Below are positions 1 through 8,848 of a stretch of 64,000 bases of DNA, piece by piece. The stretch is from Pseudomonas monteilii (GTDB lineage Bacteria > Pseudomonadota > Gammaproteobacteria > Pseudomonadales > Pseudomonadaceae). The notes beneath the pieces were generated by a model. That model ran no database searches. It was not told the origin of the DNA and saw only the letters and a list, made by a program, of their open reading frames with translations. A program made the position numbers and the translations under genes. The stretch spans positions 186,001 through 250,000 of the forward strand of contig CP013997.1 of NCBI GenBank assembly GCA_001534745.1, read 5' to 3'. Positions within the stretch are counted from its first letter, which is position 1; every line of letters starts with the position of its first letter.

Positions 1-1
1 G

Positions 2-1246
2 CTGGGCAACCGCCTGCTGTTCAGCGACCGGGCCGAGCATGCGCTGGTCGCGGCACAGGCCGAAAAGTGCGGCTGCGCCTTGCTGCTGCTCGACCTCGAT
101 CACTTCCAGAGCATCAACGATGGCCTGGGGCACACCACCGGCGACACCTTGCTCAAGCTGGTCGGTGAGCGCCTGACCGAAACGCTGGGCAGCGGTACCA
201 CCTTGGCCCGTCTGGGCGGCGACGAGTTCGCCGTGTTGCTGGAAAACTGCCAGCAGCTCGGTCAGGCAGCGACCCTGGCGCAGACCCTGGTGGAGCGCCT
301 GAAGGCGCCTTTCGATTTCGACGAGCATCGGTTGTTCATCAGCGCCAGCATCGGCATCAGCCTCTACCCCAGCGATGCGTCGAGCGCCGAACAGCTGCTG
401 CGCAACGCCGACTCGGCGCTGTTCAAGGCCAAGCGCAACGGGCGTGCCTGCTACGCCCTGTATACCGAGGAACTGACCACCCACGCCCAGCACCGGGTAG
501 AGACGGCAAGCGAGCTGCGCCATGCGCTGGAAAACCATGAACTGCGGGTGTTCTACCAGCCGGTGCATGCCCTGAACGATCTGCGCCGCGTGGGTTTCGA
601 AGCCTTGGTGCGCTGGCAGCACCCGCAGCGGGGCATGGTTTCGCCGGGTGATTTCATTCCCATTGCCGAGCGCATCGGGCTGATCGCCGAGATCGATGCC
701 TGGGTGCTCGACCAGGCTTGTCGGCAGATGGTGCGCTGGCAGGCCGAGGGCCGCGACCTGGCGTTCGTCGCGGTCAATCTGTCCAGTCGGCTGTTCGCCG
801 ACCACACGCTCCATCGCCAGGTCGACCGCATCCTGCACCAGACCGGCCTGGCCCCGGCCATGCTCGAGCTGGAGGTGACCGAGAGCGCGATCATGGACGA
901 GCCGGAGGTGGCGCTCGAACAGCTGCACCGCCTGCGCGAGCTGGGGGTCAGGCTGGCCATCGACGACTTCGGCACGGGCTATTCTTCGCTGTTGCGGCTC
1001 AAGCGGATGCCGGTGCACAAGCTCAAGATCGACCAGGGCTTCGTCGCCGGGCTGGGTCATGACGATGACGACCGTGCCATCGTCGAGGCCGTCATCGCGT
1101 TGGCCCGCAGCCTGGACATGCAGGTGCATGCCGAGGGCATCGAACAGGCCGAGCAGGCGCAGTTCCTGATGCAGCACCAGTGCGAGCTGGGGCAGGGCTA
1201 CTGGTTCGGCCGGCCGCAGCCGGTGTCGGAGCTGCGCTGGCCTTGA
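2..1246 (+). CDS. GGDEF/EAL c-di-GMP turnover protein, 5' end outside window
   Basis: The reading frame is open from base 2, where LGNRLLFSDR matches the start of a GGDEF domain, so the true N-terminus (probably sensory) lies upstream. The GGDEF motif is intact at about nt 215-229, but no RxxD inhibitory site is visible just before it. The C-terminal half is an EAL domain with EAL at about nt 599-607 and the catalytic signatures LEVTES, DDFGTGYSS, KLKIDQGF and HAEGIE. Both halves therefore look catalytically competent; the phosphodiesterase side is the better supported. The protein would make or degrade cyclic di-GMP in the cytoplasm. It converges on tcyN with only 10 bp between the stops. 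What it senses cannot be told. Confidence 0.9.
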   Translation: MGNRLLFSDRAEHALVAAQAEKCGCALLLLDLDHFQSINDGLGHTTGDTLLKLVGERLTETLGSGTTLARLGGDEFAVLLENCQQLGQAATLAQTLVERLKAPFDFDEHRLFISASIGISLYPSDASSAEQLLRNADSALFKAKRNGRACYALYTEELTTHAQHRVETASELRHALENHELRVFYQPVHALNDLRRVGFEALVRWQHPQRGMVSPGDFIPIAERIGLIAEIDAWVLDQACRQMVRWQAEGRDLAFVAVNLSSRLFADHTLHRQVDRILHQTGLAPAMLELEVTESAIMDEPEVALEQLHRLRELGVRLAIDDFGTGYSSLLRLKRMPVHKLKIDQGFVAGLGHDDDDRAIVEAVIALARSLDMQVHAEGIEQAEQAQFLMQHQCELGQGYWFGRPQPVSELRWP

Positions 1247-1256
1247 GCGTCAGCGC

Positions 1257-2009
1257 TCACGCCTGGGTCCCCAGAAACTTGCGCAGGAATTGCCGCGTGC
1301 GCTCCTCCCGTGGCGCGGCGAACAGCGCCTTGGCCTCACCCTGCTCGACGATCCTGCCCTGGTCGAAGAACACCACCCGGTGAGCGACGTCGCGGGCGAA
1401 GCTCATCTCGTGGGTGACGATGATCAGGGTCCGTCCTTCGTGCGCCAGGTCGCGAATGGTCGCCAGGACTTCGCCGACCAGTTCAGGGTCCAGCGCGGAC
1501 GTCGGCTCGTCGAACAGGATCACCTGTGGCTCCATGGCCAACGCCCGGGCGATGGCGACGCGTTGCTGCTGGCCGCCGGACAGGCGACGCGGATACGCCT
1601 CCTCCTTGCCGGCCAGGCCGACCTTGGCCAGCAGCTGGCGACCCAGCGCCAGGGCCGTGTCCTGCGCCAGCTTGCGTACCACGGTGGGCCCTTCGATGAC
1701 GTTCTCCAGGGCCGTGCGGTGCGGGAACAAGTTGAAGTTCTGGAACACGAAGCCGACCCGCTGGCGTAGCTGGCGGATGATCCCTTGCTGCGCCTTGAGC
1801 GGACGTTCGGCATCGATGTGCAGGTCATCCAGACGGATGCTGCCGGCGTCCGGTGTTTCCAGCAGGTTCAGGCAGCGCAGGAAGGTGGTCTTGCCCGAGC
1901 CGCTCGGCCCGATGATGGCGACCACCTCACCGGTCTGCACCGTCAGGTCGATGCCATCGAGCACGGTATGGCCGTTGAAGCGTTTGGTGAGGCGCTCTAC
2001 CGCGATCAT
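1257..2009 (-). CDS. tcyN: L-cystine ABC transporter ATP-binding protein
   Basis: A 250-residue ABC ATPase. It has Walker A GPSGSGKTT, Q-loop FQNFNLFPH, signature LSGGQQQR, Walker B VILFDEPTSALDPE and the switch histidine in VTHEMSF. The length and the amino-acid-type signature fit the polar amino acid uptake family (YecC/TcyN). It is the last gene of a three-gene minus-strand operon. Its ATG overlaps the stop of the permease gene by four bases (ATGA), which implies translational coupling. It would energise import of cystine and related substrates through the inner-membrane permease. The cystine assignment comes mainly from the neighbouring FliY-like binding protein. Confidence 0.88.
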   Translation of the reverse strand: MIAVERLTKRFNGHTVLDGIDLTVQTGEVVAIIGPSGSGKTTFLRCLNLLETPDAGSIRLDDLHIDAERPLKAQQGIIRQLRQRVGFVFQNFNLFPHRTALENVIEGPTVVRKLAQDTALALGRQLLAKVGLAGKEEAYPRRLSGGQQQRVAIARALAMEPQVILFDEPTSALDPELVGEVLATIRDLAHEGRTLIIVTHEMSFARDVAHRVVFFDQGRIVEQGEAKALFAAPREERTRQFLRKFLGTQA

Positions 2010-2680
2010 GGCTCAAGCTCCAGGTCATGACGGTTCACCCGCCGCTCGAGGCGATGCTGGACATGGGCCAGCACGCTGGCCAGCACCCAGTAGATCAAGG
2101 CGGCCGCCAGGTACATCGTGAAGACTTCGAAGGTGCGTGCGGTGATCAGCTGCGCCTGGCGGAACAATTCGGGCACCTGGATGGTGGCGGCCAGGGCGGT
2201 GTCCTTGACCAGTGAGATGAAGCTGTTGCCCAGCGGGGGCAGCGCCGTACGTGCGGCCTGTGGCAGGATCACCCGGCGCATGGCCTGGGCGCGGGTCATG
2301 CCGATGCTGGCGGCGGCCTCCCACTGGCCGCGCTCGATCGAGCCGATCGCCGCGCGCAGGATCTCGCAGGCGTAGGCCGCCATGTTCAGCGAAAAGCCGA
2401 TCAGCGCCGCCGGCAGAGGGTCCAGTTCGAGCCCGACCTGGGGCAGACCGTAATAGATCAGGAACAGCTGCACCAGCAACGGCGTGCCGCGAAAGAACGA
2501 CACGTAGACCCGCGCCAGCCAGTCGATCGGCCGCACGCGCGACAGTCGCATCAACGCCAGGCCGAAGCCCAGCGCCAGGCCGAAGGTCATGCCGCCGACG
2601 CTGAGCACCACGGTGAAGCCGGCGCCCTTGAGCAGGAAGGGCGCCGACTGGACGACCAGTTGCAGGCTGTCGTCGATCAT
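2006..2680 (-). CDS. tcyL: L-cystine ABC transporter permease
   Basis: A 224-residue inner-membrane permease of the His/Glu/Gln/Arg/opine family. It has several hydrophobic segments, the family motif SFFRGTPLLVQLFLIYYGLP near residue 63, and the cytoplasmic EAA-type loop EAAASIGMTRAQAMRRVILPQA that docks the ATPase. It overlaps both neighbours by four bases (ATGA at each junction), a tightly coupled tcyJ-tcyL-tcyN arrangement. It resembles E. coli YecS/TcyL. Only one permease is present, so it probably acts as a homodimer; that is inference. Confidence 0.87.
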   Translation of the reverse strand: MIDDSLQLVVQSAPFLLKGAGFTVVLSVGGMTFGLALGFGLALMRLSRVRPIDWLARVYVSFFRGTPLLVQLFLIYYGLPQVGLELDPLPAALIGFSLNMAAYACEILRAAIGSIERGQWEAAASIGMTRAQAMRRVILPQAARTALPPLGNSFISLVKDTALAATIQVPELFRQAQLITARTFEVFTMYLAAALIYWVLASVLAHVQHRLERRVNRHDLELEP

Positions 2681-3471
2681 TGCGTCACGTCAGCGCCGAA
2701 ATACTGCGTCGACAGTCTGGCCAGGGTGCCGTCGGCCTTGAGTGCCGCCAGGGCCTTGTCGATGGCCGCGAGCAGTTCGGGCTCGCCCTTGCGCAGCGCC
2801 ACGCCGGATTCAAGCCGCGAGAAGGCCTCGCCCGCCAGCACGGTGTCCTTGGCCTTCTGCGCATACTCCAGGGCGGCCAGACGATCGACCAGGATGGCGT
2901 CGATGCGCCCGTTGCGCAGGTCGGCGAACTTGCTCGGGTCGTCCTCATAGGTGCGCACGTCGGCCTCCGGAACTTCCGCTCTGAGCCACTGCTCGTAATT
3001 GGTGCCAAGGCCCACACCGACTTTCTTGTCGGCCAGGTCCTTGGCCGACCGGATGTTCAACGCCTCGGCCTTGCGCTTCAGGACCAGCGCCTGGATGCCC
3101 GACACCGTGTAGGGCGTGGAGAAATCGTACTTCTTGCGGCGCTCTTCGGAGATCGTCACCTGGTTGATGACGACATCCAGGCGTTTGGATTCCAGGGCGG
3201 CCAGGATGCCGTCCCACTTGGTGGGCTGGAGCTTGGCTTCGACGCCCAGCTGCTTGGCGATGGCCTTGGCCAGCTCGACCTCGAAACCGGCCAGCGCGCC
3301 ATTCTCGTCCACGAAGCTGAACGGCGGGTAGGTACCCTCCAGGCCGACCCGAAGTTCGCCGCGCTGCTCGACCGCTGCCAGCGCCTCGCCGGCTTGGGCC
3401 TGGCCGACGACAGCGGTGCCGATGAGCAAGGCCAGACTGGCACGGATCAACGGTTGGGTGAATCGCATCAT
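2677..3471 (-). CDS. tcyJ: Periplasmic L-cystine-binding protein (FliY/TcyJ type)
   Basis: A 264-residue type 3 solute-binding protein with a signal peptide ending QAQAGEA. The stretches VGLEGTYPPFSF, PTKWDGILAALESKR, VVINQVTIS and KKYDFSTPYTVSGIQALV match E. coli FliY (cystine-binding) closely. The frame stays open far upstream, but the start at 3471 (ATGATG) is chosen because GGAG lies 7 nt before it and a signal peptide follows directly. It delivers cystine to the TcyL/TcyN complex. Its divergence from a serine acetyltransferase gene supports a role in cysteine supply. Confidence 0.9.
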   Translation of the reverse strand: MMRFTQPLIRASLALLIGTAVVGQAQAGEALAAVEQRGELRVGLEGTYPPFSFVDENGALAGFEVELAKAIAKQLGVEAKLQPTKWDGILAALESKRLDVVINQVTISEERRKKYDFSTPYTVSGIQALVLKRKAEALNIRSAKDLADKKVGVGLGTNYEQWLRAEVPEADVRTYEDDPSKFADLRNGRIDAILVDRLAALEYAQKAKDTVLAGEAFSRLESGVALRKGEPELLAAIDKALAALKADGTLARLSTQYFGADVTQ

Positions 3472-3630
3472 GGTACGGCTCCAGGCATGACAGGAAGGGA
3501 CGTGTAGAAGGGTAGGCGAAGATTGCCGAACCGTCGGAACGACGCGAGCGATCCCCGTGAACAGCCATTGGCAAAGGTGCGAAGCGGCGCGCCGTTTCTT
3601 GAAAACCTGACCGCTGATGAGGACATCACC

Positions 3631-4566
3631 GTGAGCGACAATCCAGTAACCGAGCTGTGGCACCTGCAGCAGATCGTCGGCGAATTGCGCGGCGCCCGTG
3701 CCCAGTGGCGTGCCAGCAATGGCCGTAGCAGCGCAGAGCGGGGCGGGCGTCAGCTGCCTTCGCGCGATGCCATGGCCCAGATCCTCGAGCAGTTGCGCGG
3801 GGCGCTGTTTCCCATGCGCCTGGGACCGGTCGACCTGCGCGAGGAAAGCGAGGACTACTACGTGGGCCACACGCTCGACAGCGCATTGACGGCGCTGCTG
3901 GCCCAGGCGCGGCTGGAGCTGCGCTACGCCGCACGCCAGGACAAGGCCGAACTGGCGGCGGCAGATGCCCGTGCCCTGGCGGTGGTCCAGGACTTCGCGG
4001 CGGCCTTGCCCGGCCTGCGCGTGCTGCTCGATACCGACGTGCTGGCGGCCTACCACGGCGATCCGGCGGCGCGCAGCGTGGACGAGGTGCTGCTGTGCTA
4101 TCCCGGTATCCTGGCGGTCATCCACCACCGTCTGGCGCACCACCTGTACCAGGCCGGTCTGCCCCTGTTGGCGCGCATCAGCTCGGAGCTGGCGCACTCG
4201 GCCACCGGGATCGACATCCACCCGGGCGCGCAGATCGGCCCCAGCTTCTTCATCGACCATGGCACCGGCGTGGTGATCGGCGAGACGGCCGTCATCGGCC
4301 AGCATGTGCGGATCTACCAGGCGGTGACGCTGGGGGCCAAGCGCTTCCCGGCCGACGAGTCGGGGCAGTTGCAGAAAGGCCACGCGCGCCATCCCATCGT
4401 CGAGGACGAGGTGGTGATCTATGCCGGCGCGACCATTCTCGGGCGTATCACCATCGGCCAGGGTTCGACCATCGGCGGTAACGTCTGGTTGACCCGTAGC
4501 GTGCCGGCCTACAGCAACATCACCCAGGCCAACCTGCAACTCGACTGTCAGGACAAGCAGGTTTGA
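3631..4566 (+). CDS. epsC: Serine O-acetyltransferase (EpsC-like)
   Basis: A 311-residue protein. The C-terminal part is a left-handed beta-helix acetyltransferase with hexapeptide-type repeats (ATGIDIHPGAQIGPSFFIDH, GTGVVIGETAVIGQHVRIYQ, VVIYAGATILGRITIGQGSTIGG) and the serine-acetyltransferase residues around IDHGTG and GAKRFP. The GTG start at 3631 is chosen because GAGGA sits about 9 nt upstream and the family domain begins soon after; an ATG at 3523 in the same frame has no comparable site. It would make O-acetylserine, the cysteine precursor. It is longer at the N-terminus than CysE-short forms, as in EpsC-type enzymes. It is divergent from tcyJ, with a shared promoter region at 3472-3630. 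Confidence 0.85.
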   Translation: MSDNPVTELWHLQQIVGELRGARAQWRASNGRSSAERGGRQLPSRDAMAQILEQLRGALFPMRLGPVDLREESEDYYVGHTLDSALTALLAQARLELRYAARQDKAELAAADARALAVVQDFAAALPGLRVLLDTDVLAAYHGDPAARSVDEVLLCYPGILAVIHHRLAHHLYQAGLPLLARISSELAHSATGIDIHPGAQIGPSFFIDHGTGVVIGETAVIGQHVRIYQAVTLGAKRFPADESGQLQKGHARHPIVEDEVVIYAGATILGRITIGQGSTIGGNVWLTRSVPAYSNITQANLQLDCQDKQV

Positions 4567-4688
4567 ACGAGCCTGGCAGAAAGCCATGTCCGGCCGTCAT
4601 ACGCCGCCCCGAGACGCGCTCGCACGCTGTCATGGCGCGGCCCCGCCTGTCATGGCCAGTTCGCATTGGCACACGATCCATGTTTAAC

Positions 4689-4704
4689 TTGAACGCTTGT
4701 TCAA
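4689..4704. promoter_or_regulatory. Palindrome TTGAAC-N4-GTTCAA, candidate TetR-type operator
   Basis: A perfect inverted repeat, TTGAAC (4689-4694), spacer GCTT, GTTCAA (4699-4704), lies about 100 bp before the BCCT transporter start in a 236-bp intergenic region. The symmetry and size suit a TetR-family dimer. Because the gene downstream is a choline-type transporter, BetI is a natural candidate, but that link is inference. Confidence 0.5.
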
Positions 4705-4802
4705 CTAAAAACGCTGGTCCGTTGCCGGTGTTCACCCGGAGGTTTCCCTTTGCTGAACCCGTTCGATCCATATTCACGTTTCCATAACGAGGTGCACCGT
4801 CC

Positions 4803-6803
4803 ATGAGTGCACCCACTGGCCTTGCACACGACAACGTCCGCATGAACCCCCCGGTGTTCTGGTTCGCGGCAAGTTTCATCCTGCTCTTCGGTCTGATCGT
4901 CATCCTCAATCCGCAAACCGCGGGTGAATGGCTGCTGGCCGCGCAGAACTGGGCGGCCAACACGGTCGGCTGGTACTACATGCTGGCGATGACCCTGTAC
5001 CTGGTCTTCGTGGTGGTCACCGCCTTGTCCGGCTACGGCAAGATCAAGCTCGGTGCCGACCACGACGAACCCGAGTTCAGTTACCTGTCCTGGGCCGGCA
5101 TGCTGTTCGCCGCCGGCATCAGCATCACTTTGTTCTTCTTCTGCGTGTCGGAACCGCTGACGCACATGCTGCAACCGCCGCAAGGCGAGGGCGGCACGGT
5201 GGAGGCCGGGCGCCAGGCGATGCAGCTGCTGTTCCTGCACTGGGGCCTGCATGGCTGGGGCGTGTTCGCGTTCGTCGGCATGGCGCTGGCGTACTTCGCC
5301 TACCGGCACAACCTGCCCCTGGCACTGCGCTCGGCGCTGTACCCGCTGATCGGCAAGCGCATCAACGGGCCGATCGGCTACGCGGTGGATGGCTTCGGCA
5401 TCATCGCCACGGTATTCGGCCTGGGTGCTGACCTGGGCTTTGGCGTGTTGCACCTGAACGCCGGCCTGGACTACCTGTTCGGCATCAGCCACAGCCAGTG
5501 GGTGCAGGTCGGGTTGATCGTGGTGATGGTCGGCGCGGCCGTGGCCGTGGCGGTCGCCGGGGTGGAAAAGGGCGTGCGGGTGATGTCCGACATCAACATG
5601 TTCCTGGCCTGCGCACTGTTGCTGTTCGTGCTCTTTGCCGGCCCGACCCAGCACCTGTTCAACACCCTGATCCAGAACCTGGGCGACTACCTGGGCGCCT
5701 TGCCGAGCAAGAGCTTCGACGTGTACGCCTACAGCGAGAACCGTGACTGGCTGGGTGGCTGGACCGTGTTCTACTGGGCCTGGTGGATTGCCTGGGCACC
5801 CTTCGTCGGGCTGTTCATCGCCCGTATCTCCCGTGGCCGCACCATTCGCGAGTTCGTCTTCGGCGTGTTGCTGATCCCCCTGGGCTTCACCCTGGCGTGG
5901 ATGTCGATCTTCGGCAACAGCGCCATCTACCAGGTGCTCAACCATGGCCTGACCGCGCTGGGCCAGTCGGCCCTGCAGGACCCGTCCATGAGCCTGTACC
6001 TGCTGCTGGAGACGTACCCCTGGAGCAAGACGGTGATCGCTGTGACGGTGTTCATCAGCTTCGTGTTCTTCGTGACCTCGGCCGACTCCGGCACCGTGGT
6101 GCTGTCGACCTTGTCGGCCAAGGGCGGCAGCCCGGACGAAGACGGCCCCAACTGGCTGCGCATCTTCTGGGGCGCGATGACCGCGCTGATCACCAGCAGC
6201 CTGCTGTTCGCCGGCAGCATCGACTCGTTGAAGTCGGCGGTGGTGCTGACGTCGCTGCCGTTCTCGCTGATCCTGCTGTGCATGATGTGGGGGCTGCAGA
6301 AGGCGTTCTACCTGGAGTCGCAACGCCGCATCGCCCAGACCCATTCGCTGGCACCGTTCGCCGTGACTCGCCGTGGACGCGGAGGCTGGCGCCAGCGCCT
6401 GAGCCAGGCCGTGCACTTCCCGTCCCGTGACGAGGTCTACCGGTTCATGGACGACGTGGTGCGCCCGGCCATTGGCGAGGTGACCGAGGTGTTCGAGCAG
6501 AAGGGCTTGAGCCTGATCACCCAGGACGACCCAAGCCATGACAACGTCAGCCTGAAGATCGGCCATGGCGAAGAGCAGCCGTTCATCTACCAGGTGCAGA
6601 TGCGCGGGTACTTCACGCCCTCGTTCGCCCTGGGCGGGATCGGCAGCCAGGAGCTCAAGAACCGTCGCTACTACCGCGCCGAGGTTCACCTGAGCGAAGG
6701 CAGCCAGGATTACGACCTAGTCGGCTACAGCAAGGAGCAGATCATCAACGACATCCTCGACCAGTACGAACGGCACATGCAGTTCCTGCACATGGTGAGG
6801 TAA
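4803..6803 (+). CDS. betT: BCCT-family choline/betaine transporter (BetT-like)
   Basis: A 666-residue inner-membrane transporter with about 12 hydrophobic segments and the BCCT signatures GMLFAAGISITLFFFCVSEP (about residues 98-117) and WWIAWAPFVGLFIARISRGRTIREF. A hydrophilic C-terminal extension of roughly 150 residues matches the BetT subgroup, where this domain is known to sense osmolarity. The start has GAGGTG 8 nt upstream. It probably takes up choline using the proton or sodium gradient; betaine or carnitine are alternatives that sequence alone does not exclude. No bet catabolic genes are adjacent. A palindrome at 4689-4704 may be its operator. Confidence 0.85.
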   Translation: MSAPTGLAHDNVRMNPPVFWFAASFILLFGLIVILNPQTAGEWLLAAQNWAANTVGWYYMLAMTLYLVFVVVTALSGYGKIKLGADHDEPEFSYLSWAGMLFAAGISITLFFFCVSEPLTHMLQPPQGEGGTVEAGRQAMQLLFLHWGLHGWGVFAFVGMALAYFAYRHNLPLALRSALYPLIGKRINGPIGYAVDGFGIIATVFGLGADLGFGVLHLNAGLDYLFGISHSQWVQVGLIVVMVGAAVAVAVAGVEKGVRVMSDINMFLACALLLFVLFAGPTQHLFNTLIQNLGDYLGALPSKSFDVYAYSENRDWLGGWTVFYWAWWIAWAPFVGLFIARISRGRTIREFVFGVLLIPLGFTLAWMSIFGNSAIYQVLNHGLTALGQSALQDPSMSLYLLLETYPWSKTVIAVTVFISFVFFVTSADSGTVVLSTLSAKGGSPDEDGPNWLRIFWGAMTALITSSLLFAGSIDSLKSAVVLTSLPFSLILLCMMWGLQKAFYLESQRRIAQTHSLAPFAVTRRGRGGWRQRLSQAVHFPSRDEVYRFMDDVVRPAIGEVTEVFEQKGLSLITQDDPSHDNVSLKIGHGEEQPFIYQVQMRGYFTPSFALGGIGSQELKNRRYYRAEVHLSEGSQDYDLVGYSKEQIINDILDQYERHMQFLHMVR

Positions 6804-6811
6804 AGGCCGAC

Positions 6812-6840
6812 AGCGGGTTTCACCACCTGTGAAACCCGCT
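6812..6840 (+). terminator. Hairpin downstream of BCCT gene
   Basis: AGCGGGTTTCAC (6812-6823) and GTGAAACCCGCT (6829-6840) form a perfect 12-bp stem with a 5-nt loop, starting 9 bp after the stop codon. No T-tract follows, so it may be an mRNA-stabilising or REP-associated hairpin rather than a simple terminator. Confidence 0.5.
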
Positions 6841-6893
6841 CCCACAAGCTGCTTGCGCAGCCATGCCCGGACCGAAGGCTGTAGAGGTCTGGG

Positions 6894-6920
6894 TGGGAGC
6901 TGGCTTGCCAGCGATAGGGC
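6894..6920 (+). repeat. REP element copy
   Basis: GGGAGCTGGCTTGCCAGCGAT with the flanking GTG and AGGGC is the same palindromic core found at 27069-27141, and in variant or reverse form at 47495-47521 and 57838-58260. It fits the dispersed REP class of P. putida genomes, located between genes. Confidence 0.75.
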
Positions 6921-7361
6921 CCTGCCAGGCGCCGCCTGCGTCGACCTGTCAGATCGGTGACCCATCCTCATCCGCCAGACCGCATAGCTTCCAGCCCCAC
7001 GGCCTGTGCAGCATCTTCCTCCTCACCGACGAACGGTCAGTCATTTCACATTCCTTTCATCCGACGAATGCGTCCTTCCTGCTGATTTCTAGCGACTTGT
7101 ATCGCCGACTGCTATACCTTTCCCTCGCGAATGCCCCACGGTTATTCCATAAAAATATTAGTTTTTAACAAAACGGTCATTTTGGATTTATAGGATTGTC
7201 ACTATCCTAGCCAGCCGCGCCTTAGACCAAAGTCGCGAAATGATTAGTAACGATTGACTTGGATGTCACTCATTGGTGCTAAATCGCCGATCGAGCAGTA
7301 AGCGGGGCAGCAGACCCCTGCGCTGACGACTGACAAGAATTAGAACGTAAAGGAGCAATAC

Positions 7362-8690
7362 ATGCACAAGTCCAGCCTGGCCTTGGCCGTGGCCCTGGGT
7401 GTCTTCGCCCAGCAAGCAAGCGCTGCCGGTTTCGTCGAGGACAGCAAACTGTCCCTCAGCTCGCGCACCATGTACTTCGACAACGACAACCGTGAAGGCG
7501 CCAATGACAACCGTGAGTCGGGTCAGGGCTTCAAGCTCGACTACCTGTCCGGTTACACCCAAGGCGTCGTCGGTTTCGGTGTAGACGTTCAGGCGCTGTG
7601 GGGCATTCACCTGGACGGTGGCCGTGGTCACCACCCGAACAACAGCACCTTCTTCCCGAGCGACAGCGACGGTTCGGCCGTGCATGACTGGGCCCGTATC
7701 GGCGGCAACGCCAAGGCCCGTTTCTCCAAGACCGAGGCGCACTTCGGTAGCGCTCTGGCCCCGAACCTGCCGATCCTGGTGTCCAACGACGGCCGTCTGC
7801 TGCCACAGACCTTCGAAGGCGGCACCATCCAGTCGAAGGAAATCGACAACCTGACGATCAACGCCGGTCAGCTGACCCACGCCATGGGCCGTGCGTCGAG
7901 CAACCGTACGGGCCTGTCGGTCGCCGGTGCCACCGAAGACAGCAACAAGTTCCGCTACGGCGGTGCTGACTGGAAGGTCACCAAAGACCTGACGCTGCAG
8001 TACTACTACTCGAACCTGGAAGACTTCTACAAGCAGCACTTCCTGGGTCTGGTCCACGTCCTGCCGATCGCCGACAACCAGTCGCTCAAGACCGACCTGC
8101 GCTACTTCGACAGCAGCAGCGATGGCCGCAACGGTGACGCGGGCTACCGCTTCAACCAGAACGGCGGCTACGGCAAGACGCCAGGCGAGGTCGACAACAA
8201 GACCTGGTCCGCGATCTTCACCTATACCCTGAGCAGCCATGCGTTCACCCTGGGTCACCAGCGCGTCAACGACGACGGCGGTTTCGTCTGGCTGAACCAG
8301 GGCAACGTGACCAACGGCAACGGCCGTGCCGAAGGCGCCGGTGGTTCCAGCTTCTACCTGTTCACCGACAGCATGATCAACCAGTTCGCCCGAGCCGGTA
8401 CCAACACCACCTTCGGCCAGTACGCCTACGATTTCACCAAGATCGGTGTGCCAGGCCTGAAGGCCTCGGTCACCTACCTGCGTGGCGACGACGTGCGTAA
8501 CACCAATGGCAACGGCACCTACAGCGAATGGGAACGCGACGCCCGTATCGACTACGTGGTGCAGGAAGGCGTGTTCAAAGGCCTGGGCACCAGCCTGCGT
8601 CACGGTGTGTACCGTGGCAGCGGCGGCAACTCGCTGGCCGACCAGGACCAGACCCGTCTGATCTTCAACTACACTTACAACTTCCTGTAA
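7362..8690 (+). CDS. OprD-family outer-membrane porin (OprE-like)
   Basis: A 442-residue protein with a clear signal peptide (MHKSSLALAVALGVFAQQASA, cleavage before AGF). The mature start GFVEDSKLSLSSRTMYFDND and internal GFGVDVQALWGIHLDGG are typical of OprD porins, and the chain ends in an aromatic-rich beta strand (LIFNYTYNFL). It should form an 18-strand barrel for small anionic or amino-acid-type solutes. The closest subgroup looks like OprE. RBS AAAGGAG lies upstream of the ATG, and a strong terminator follows at 8701. The substrate cannot be read from sequence; its position before the lsfA-ssu block is only a weak hint of a sulfur-related role. Confidence 0.85.
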   Translation: MHKSSLALAVALGVFAQQASAAGFVEDSKLSLSSRTMYFDNDNREGANDNRESGQGFKLDYLSGYTQGVVGFGVDVQALWGIHLDGGRGHHPNNSTFFPSDSDGSAVHDWARIGGNAKARFSKTEAHFGSALAPNLPILVSNDGRLLPQTFEGGTIQSKEIDNLTINAGQLTHAMGRASSNRTGLSVAGATEDSNKFRYGGADWKVTKDLTLQYYYSNLEDFYKQHFLGLVHVLPIADNQSLKTDLRYFDSSSDGRNGDAGYRFNQNGGYGKTPGEVDNKTWSAIFTYTLSSHAFTLGHQRVNDDGGFVWLNQGNVTNGNGRAEGAGGSSFYLFTDSMINQFARAGTNTTFGQYAYDFTKIGVPGLKASVTYLRGDDVRNTNGNGTYSEWERDARIDYVVQEGVFKGLGTSLRHGVYRGSGGNSLADQDQTRLIFNYTYNFL

Positions 8691-8700
8691 GCCGTAGTCG

Positions 8701-8731
8701 AAAAAGCCTCGTTCATGACGAGGCTTTTTTT
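8701..8731 (+). terminator. Intrinsic terminator after porin gene
   Basis: AAAAAGCCTCGT, a short loop, then ACGAGGCTTTTTTT. This is a classic stem with a T-run, beginning 11 bp past the porin stop. Confidence 0.88.
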
Positions 8732-8758
8732 ATGGGTGATATTTCATATGCCCACAGG

Positions 8759-8782
8759 GAATAAATAAATCCCTATTTATTC
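8759..8782. promoter_or_regulatory. AT-rich inverted repeat upstream of lsfA
   Basis: GAATAAATA (8759-8767), spacer AATCCC, TATTTATTC (8774-8782): a perfect 9-bp inverted repeat located about 67-90 bp before the lsfA start codon. This is a suitable place for an operator or upstream activator site. The regulator is unknown; sulfur- or redox-responsive control is inference. Confidence 0.45.
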
Positions 8783-8848
8783 TTTTTCTTATTCCTCAAA
8801 AGCCCGCACAGTGACGCCATCAGGTCTACAGCACAGGAGCCCCACACC

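Larger units (their letters stand above)
6804..7361. other. Intergenic region: REP sequence, then AT-rich porin leader
   Basis: No gene is supported here. The first 120 bp hold the hairpin after the BCCT gene and a REP core (6894-6920). From about 7030 to 7260 the DNA becomes clearly AT-rich, with runs such as AAAAATATTAGTTTTTAAC. This is probably the promoter and upstream activation region of the following porin. I could not assign a convincing -35/-10 pair or a clear FNR/ANR box. Confidence 0.6.

Noticed and set aside
2677..4587. A 636-codon open frame on the minus strand spanning tcyJ and the acetyltransferase
   Set aside because: Only the part from 3471 down encodes TcyJ with its own ribosome site and signal peptide. 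The rest is antisense to the serine acetyltransferase and has no family resemblance.
4701..6689. A 662-codon minus-strand open frame antisense to the BCCT gene
   Set aside because: Its product is rich in H, Q, R, A and G as expected from reading a high-GC gene backwards. The sense strand encodes a complete transporter.
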